Positions 59,853-64,000 of a stretch of 64,000 nt of DNA are shown piece after piece; position 1 is the stretch's first letter, and every line of letters starts with the position of its first letter. Source of the DNA: Maricaulaceae bacterium (GTDB lineage Bacteria; Pseudomonadota; Alphaproteobacteria; Caulobacterales; Maricaulaceae); assembly GCA_026126205.1 (NCBI GenBank), contig JAHCJP010000005.1, forward strand, positions 1 to 64,000, in the 5' to 3' direction. The notes below the pieces were generated by a model. That model was given only the letters and a program-made list of their open reading frames with translations, made no database searches and was not told the DNA's origin. A program made the translations under genes and the position numbers.

Positions 59853-61511
59853 TCAGTCCGCCTGCTGCTGGCCGTAGGCGATAATGCCGAAGAACTGGGT
59901 GGCCAGGATCAGGCGCATCAGGTGCCGCTCGGCCTCGCTCGACGGCGTGAACATGGCGAAGCCCGTGTATTCCCCGGCCAGCTCGCACTGCGTCAGCACG
60001 ATCTCGGCGGCGAGGAAGGCGGCGATCAGATATGTCTGCAGCAACTGGCCCTGCACGGTGCAGGATTCACCGCCCAGCGACATCGACCCGCTGAGATTGG
60101 CGCCCAGCAGTGTCAGCATGCCGATCTGCTGTTGCGCCACGGGGTCGAACATCATGTAGGCGCCGTCCAGCGTCATGGCGAGCGTGGCGTAGAAATACGC
60201 CGCCATCATCGCCCCGCGCACCTGCAGCCGCGAGTCGCGGAAATACATCGGCGCGTCGGTTTGCGCGCCCGTGCCGTCGAACTGGCCGAACATGCCGGTC
60301 CCGGGTTCGTAGCGCATGGTGAAGGGGCCGGAGGGGCCGGTGCGGCCGTCCGGCGTGGTCAGGAAGCTGAGCTCGCCGCCGAACACCGGGCCGTTCTGGC
60401 CCTCCGGGTTGAAGGTCCCGTCCAGCCGGAACACCTGCGAGAAGCTGGGGAAGTCGTCGATCGCCTCCACCCAGCCGAGCGCGGTTCCGTCCGGCGCCAC
60501 GAACAGTTCGCCGTCGCCCTGGAAATTACCCGTGGGGTCGTTGATCAGGTCGCGGATGCGGAAACGGTAATAGCCCTCTCCGGTGACGGCGGCGTCGCCC
60601 GGCGCCGGGGCCTCGGCCGCCTGGCTGGTGATGGAGCGCCGGGTTCCGTCGCTCAGCAGCGGCGCGTCGGGGCCGGAAGCGTCGTTCGACGGCGCGTCGG
60701 CGAACACCGCGCGCACCCGCACCACGTCGGGCAGCAGCGGCACGCCGCCGCTGGCCGGGGCGCGGGCGAACACGCCGAAGGTGCGCACCTCGCCCTCGTC
60801 GAAGTCAATGTCGACGAAGGCGCTGCGTCCGCCGATGCAGACGCTGCTGGAGTCGGTTTCGCAGATCTCCAGCTCCATCAACCCCCCATAGCCGGGAATT
60901 TCCGGCCAGATGCGGATGGTGGAGCCGCCATGCGCGGACGGCCTGTCGGGGGCTGGCCCGGCATCGACCCAGGTGGCGGCGATGGTCATCACGCCCGCCG
61001 CGCCGGGCGAGCCGACGCGGATCACCCCGTCGCCGGACGGGGTCAGGGAGACGGTGATGATGTCCGGGATCACGGCGTCATTGCTGGCCACGAGCAGCAG
61101 GTCGTTGACGTCCGGATGGCCGGGCGCGAACACGCCGCCGTCGCAGACATAGGCCAGCTGGACCCGGCCTTCATAGGCGGCGCTTGGCGTGACGCCGACG
61201 ACGAAATTCTGCGACGCGCCGGCGGCGATGTCCGCCGGCGTGTCCGGGGTTCCGGTCAGGTTCAGGTTCGAATCCGCGGTCTGGTAGGTCAGCGACACCG
61301 GCGCCTGGTTGAACGAGCTGAGGTCGACCCGGCAGTTCGCGGCCGTAGCGTCGCCCGAGTTGGTGATCACCGCGAAGAAGGTGGCCGGCTCATTGACCGG
61401 GACCGAGCGGGCGTTCGGCAACGCCGAGGCCTGCAGCGACGGTTGCGCCAGCGCCGGCGCGGCCGTCAGGGCGCATGCGGCCAGCGCCGCCATGACTGAA
61501 TACAGACGCAT
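59853..61511 (-). CDS. large secreted protein (DUF11-like N-domain) inserted in the GTA cluster
   Basis: A 552-aa protein with a clear signal peptide (RLYSVMAALAACALTAAPALA). The N-terminal ~120 residues look like an Ig/CARDB- or DUF11-type beta domain (FFAVITNSGDATAANCRVDL, RVQLAYVCDGGVF). The rest is beta-rich with GYYRFRIRDLINDPTGNFQG and a hydrophobic C-terminal region. GGGGAGG precedes the ATG. It is not a GTA gene: unrelated in sequence, opposite strand. Surface or periplasmic location is likely; function unknown. Confidence 0.65.
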   Translation of the reverse strand: MRLYSVMAALAACALTAAPALAQPSLQASALPNARSVPVNEPATFFAVITNSGDATAANCRVDLSSFNQAPVSLTYQTADSNLNLTGTPDTPADIAAGASQNFVVGVTPSAAYEGRVQLAYVCDGGVFAPGHPDVNDLLLVASNDAVIPDIITVSLTPSGDGVIRVGSPGAAGVMTIAATWVDAGPAPDRPSAHGGSTIRIWPEIPGYGGLMELEICETDSSSVCIGGRSAFVDIDFDEGEVRTFGVFARAPASGGVPLLPDVVRVRAVFADAPSNDASGPDAPLLSDGTRRSITSQAAEAPAPGDAAVTGEGYYRFRIRDLINDPTGNFQGDGELFVAPDGTALGWVEAIDDFPSFSQVFRLDGTFNPEGQNGPVFGGELSFLTTPDGRTGPSGPFTMRYEPGTGMFGQFDGTGAQTDAPMYFRDSRLQVRGAMMAAYFYATLAMTLDGAYMMFDPVAQQQIGMLTLLGANLSGSMSLGGESCTVQGQLLQTYLIAAFLAAEIVLTQCELAGEYTGFAMFTPSSEAERHLMRLILATQFFGIIAYGQQQAD

Positions 61512-61613
61512 CGAAACCTCCCCCAATCCAGAGGTTGAAAAGTTAACACGGAATCCCGCCGGGCGGAACGGTGGAAAATTCGCCTTTGTTTTCAATCCGC
61601 AAAGAGGAAGCCA

Positions 61614-62015
61614 ATGACGACTGAAACCAAGATGAAAACGCCGTCGGCGGAGACGCGGGCGGCGCTGGGCGAGGTGCTGTGCGCTTTCGAGGCCTTCAAG
61701 GAGGCCAATGACCGCCGCCTTTCCGAGATCGAGAAGAAGGCCGGGGCCGACCCGCTGACCGAAGACAAGCTGGGCCGCATCGACGCCGCCCTGTCCGGGC
61801 ATCAGCAGGCGCTGGACCGCCTGTTGCTGGATGCGCGCCGCCCCGGCCTGGAAAGCCCGGCAGCGCGCGAGGCGAAATCGGCCTGGGCGCGCTATATGCG
61901 CGCCGGAGACGCCGCGGCGCTGGCCGAGGTGAAATCGCTGTCCCCTTTGGCCGGGGCTGGCGGGCTGGTGCGTTTGATACATAAGGCCGCTCCGAACCCG
62001 CTCTCGCGGTGCTGA
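61614..62015 (+). pseudogene. truncated GTA major capsid protein (g5 N-terminal part)
   Basis: The first ~113 codons match the start of GTA/HK97 capsid proteins: a delta-domain-like helical N-terminus (LCAFEAFKEANDRRLSEIEK, DPLTEDKLGRIDAALSGHQQ) then ESPAAREAKSAWARYMRAGD. A normal GTA capsid is ~400 aa. After SLSPLAGAGG the frame runs into unrelated codons and stops at 62015. The downstream DNA is the 3' part of another GTA gene, so a deletion junction lies near 61955-61985. It cannot form capsids. Confidence 0.85.
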
Positions 62016-62650
62016 ACGGCGCCAATGCGCTGGCCGTGGAAGGCCCGCAGGGGTGGGAGATCATCCAGTTCCTCGAAGCGGCTCTGACCGGCCCCGGCGA
62101 ATACGCGCTTTCCGGCCTGCTGCGCGGCCAGGCGGGGAGCGAGGCGGACGAAACCGCCCCCGCCGGGGCGCACGTCGCGGTGCTGAACCCGGCGCTGATC
62201 CCCCTGCCGCTGGGCGGGCATGAGCGCGCCGCGCCGTTGCGCGCCGCCGCCGTGGCGGTCACGCGGCCGCCCTGGCATGACGGGGCGCGGCGCAAGGATT
62301 TCGTCTATGACGGCGCCGATCTGCGCCCGCTGGCCCCGGCGCATCTGCGCGCCCGGCGCGGGGCGGAAGGCGTGGCGATTTCATGGATCCGCCGCAGCCG
62401 CACTGGCGGCGACGACTGGGCGGCGGCTGAGATCGCGCTGGGCGAGGCGTTCGAGCGTTACCGGCTGGAACTGCTGGACGGTGATGCGGTGATCCACGCC
62501 GCCGAGACCGCCGAACCGCATTTCCTGCTCACCCCGGCGCTGGAGAGCGCCCTTTACGGCGGGCAGGCGCAAAGCCTGTCTGTGCGTGTGGCGCAGATAT
62601 CCGACCGCTATGGCCCCGGTCGCGCCGCGCACCGCGTCCTCCCCCTCTGA
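61985..62650 (+). pseudogene. C-terminal fragment of the GTA tail/host-specificity protein (g15)
   Basis: An open frame starts after an in-frame TAA at 61982 and reads SEPALAVLNGANALAVEG, then QGWEIIQFLEAALTGPGEYA, LSGLLRGQAGSE and a C-terminal beta region ending DRYGPGRAAHRVLP. This is the C-terminal ~220 residues of the ~1300-aa RcGTA g15-type tail-tip protein. It has no start signal of its own. All genes from the capsid to g15 are missing between the two fragments. Confidence 0.8.
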
Positions 62651-62719
62651 TCCCCCCTTTGCGAAAGCCGCCGAACCCGCCTAGATGAACGCGCGTGCGT
62701 TGCGCGGGTCCGACAGGCG

Positions 62720-63601
62720 ATGATGGCCGATCCCTATGTCACCCTTGGCGTGAAGAAGACCGCCACCGCGGAGGAGATCCGCCGCGCCTATCGCAAGCTG
62801 GCGAAAGACCTGCACCCTGACGCCCGCCCCGGCGACAAGGCCGCCGAGGAGCGCTTCAAGCGCGTCAGCCAGGCGTTTCGCCTGCTTTCCGATCCCGACC
62901 GGCGCGCCCGGTTCGACCGCGGCGAGATCGACGCCGACGGCAATGAACGCCCGGTGTTCCATCACCGCCAGCCCGGCCGCCGCCCCGGCCCCGACGGACG
63001 CTATGAGGATCTGGGCGACATCTTCTCCGACCTGTTTGCGGACATGGGCCAGCGCGGCCGCCGCGCCCGTCCCCGCAAGGGGCCGGACATCCGCGCCGTG
63101 CTGACGCTGGATTTCATCGAGGCCGCGCGCGGCGGGGCCAAGCGCGTCACCTTGCCCGGCGGGCGAACGGTGGAGTTGAAGGTGCCGCCGGGCGTGACGG
63201 ACGGGCAGGTGCTGCGCCTGGCCGGGCAGGGCGCGGCCGGTGGTTCCGGCGCTGCGCCGGGCGATCTGCTGGCCGAAGTACGCGTCGCGCCGCACAAACG
63301 GTTTTCTCGCGAAGGCGCCGACGTGCGGCTGGACCTGCCGGTGTCGTTGAAAGAGGCGGTGTTCGGGGCCAAGGTGCGCGCGCCGACCATTGAAGGTCCG
63401 GTGGATGTTCGCATTCCCCCCGGCTCCAATTCCGGCGTATTGTTGCGTCTGCGCGGCAGGGGAATTGCAGGGCCGGACGGCCGGCGCGGCGACCAGATCA
63501 TCCGCCTGGTCGTGGACCTTCCGGCCGATGACGTCGGCCTGCGCGCCGCGCTGGACAGTTGGGAGCCGCCGAAGGGATACGATCCGCGAAAGGGAATGTA
63601 G
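62720..63601 (+). CDS. DnaJ/CbpA-type co-chaperone
   Basis: A 293-aa Hsp40. The N-terminal J domain (YVTLGVKKTATAEEIRRAYR, HPD at about residues 32-34) is followed by a linker and the two-part DnaJ C-terminal substrate domain (DFIEAARGGAKRVTLPGGRT, VPPGVTDGQVLRLAGQG). It lacks the Cys-rich zinc domain, so it is class II/CbpA-like. It lies 69 nt after the GTA fragment on the same strand. It probably stimulates DnaK and is unrelated to the GTA. Confidence 0.92.
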   Translation: MMADPYVTLGVKKTATAEEIRRAYRKLAKDLHPDARPGDKAAEERFKRVSQAFRLLSDPDRRARFDRGEIDADGNERPVFHHRQPGRRPGPDGRYEDLGDIFSDLFADMGQRGRRARPRKGPDIRAVLTLDFIEAARGGAKRVTLPGGRTVELKVPPGVTDGQVLRLAGQGAAGGSGAAPGDLLAEVRVAPHKRFSREGADVRLDLPVSLKEAVFGAKVRAPTIEGPVDVRIPPGSNSGVLLRLRGRGIAGPDGRRGDQIIRLVVDLPADDVGLRAALDSWEPPKGYDPRKGM

Positions 63602-63657
63602 CCTGACCGCAGCGTTCAGGGACGGTTCAGGGCCCGGACGCGAATATCCGCCTCAAG

Positions 63658-64000
63658 ATGCGCAAGAGCATTCTCCTCCTGGCCCTCGCAGGCCTCCTCC
63701 TCGGCGCCGCCCCGGCCGCCGCGCAGTCGCCTGTCCAGACGGCGGGGGAGGAGCTGACTCTGGTCGCCAGCCTGCAGCGCCCGCGCCCCTCGGACATGCG
63801 CGGCGGTTATTCCGCCGACGAGGCGCGCGACGCCCGCCGCTCCGGCGACGTGCTGCCCGCCGTGCAGGTGATCCGCGAGGTGCGGATGCGTTACCCCGGC
63901 TCGGAAGTGCTGGACGCGCGGCTGATGGGGGGCGCGCAGCCGCAGTATGTTGTTCGCATCCTCGCCCGTGATGGCCAGCGCCGCGATGTCTATGTCGATG
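63658..64000 (+). CDS. secreted PepSY-like protein, cut by the window end
   Basis: The first 114 codons are visible. A signal peptide (KSILLLALAGLLLGAAPAAA) is followed by a charged segment, then VQVIREVRMRYPGSEVLDAR and PQYVVRILARDGQRRDVYVD, the alpha-beta unit of PepSY domains. Such proteins are often encoded beside two-component systems, which may follow outside the window. The first ATG after the DnaJ stop was used. Confidence 0.75.
   Translation, partial: MRKSILLLALAGLLLGAAPAAAQSPVQTAGEELTLVASLQRPRPSDMRGGYSADEARDARRSGDVLPAVQVIREVRMRYPGSEVLDARLMGGAQPQYVVRILARDGQRRDVYVD

Noticed and set aside
55146..62650. Ordinary prophage
   Set aside because: No integrase, repressor, lysis or replication genes and no attachment sites; gene order and sequences match the GTA head module.

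Overview
The window is GC-rich, gene-dense DNA from an alphaproteobacterium, most likely of the Caulobacterales/Maricaulales/Hyphomonadaceae side. Pointers are a PodJ-like polarity factor, alpha-type SspB, class I lysyl-tRNA synthetase, DUF2336 and HIG1/twin-TM proteins, CtrA-like TTAA-N7 boxes, and above all the head genes of an RcGTA-type gene transfer agent (GTA). No rRNA, CRISPR array, integrase or complete prophage was found. One tRNA-like gene is present.

Layout. 0-3.2 kb: a 25-codon ORF with an extreme Shine-Dalgarno, an HI0933-type flavoprotein and lysK. 3.2-5.7 kb: an accessory patch with a Panacea-type toxin-antitoxin (TA) operon and an IS1595-family transposase. 5.7-20.9 kb: housekeeping and envelope genes (membrane protein/XRE pair, S24 regulator, pyrD, MATE, CPBP protease, response regulator, MscS, TauE/SafE, PodJ-like protein). 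21.0-30.1 kb: a fatty-acid beta-oxidation operon headed by a MerR regulator (two acyl-CoA dehydrogenases, OsmC, thiolase, FadJ). A ~1-kb foreign-looking segment interrupts it, bounded by 33-bp direct repeats of the thiolase 3' end. 30.3-43.3 kb: mixed metabolism (DODA dioxygenase, cobalamin adenosyltransferase, SspB, P450, ECF sigma/YciI pair, PBP1, AAC(3)-like enzyme), separated by palindromic intergenic repeats. 43.4 kb: a tRNA-Leu-like gene whose anticodon loop carries a ~27-nt hairpin insertion. 43.8-49.7 kb: two ABC export systems. 49.8-54.3 kb: a seven-gene detoxification-like operon headed by a MarR regulator with a perfect palindromic operator. 54.4-55.0 kb: a HigB/Gp49-type TA pair.

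55.1-62.7 kb is a decayed GTA structural cluster. The small and large terminases, portal, head-formation protein and prohead protease are open. The capsid gene stops after about 110 codons and runs straight into the C-terminal part of the GTA tail/host-specificity protein, so everything between is deleted. Two oppositely oriented secreted-protein genes and an intergenic repeat also lie inside the cluster. A DnaJ-family gene and the start of a small secreted protein close the window.

Three regulator promoters (MerR, MarR, TA) have a -35/-10 pair that puts the predicted transcript start at the start codon, with a palindrome over the promoter. This suggests leaderless, autoregulated mRNAs. Starts were chosen from Shine-Dalgarno spacing, operon overlap and family N-termini. 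All family assignments rest on reading motifs, not on searches.
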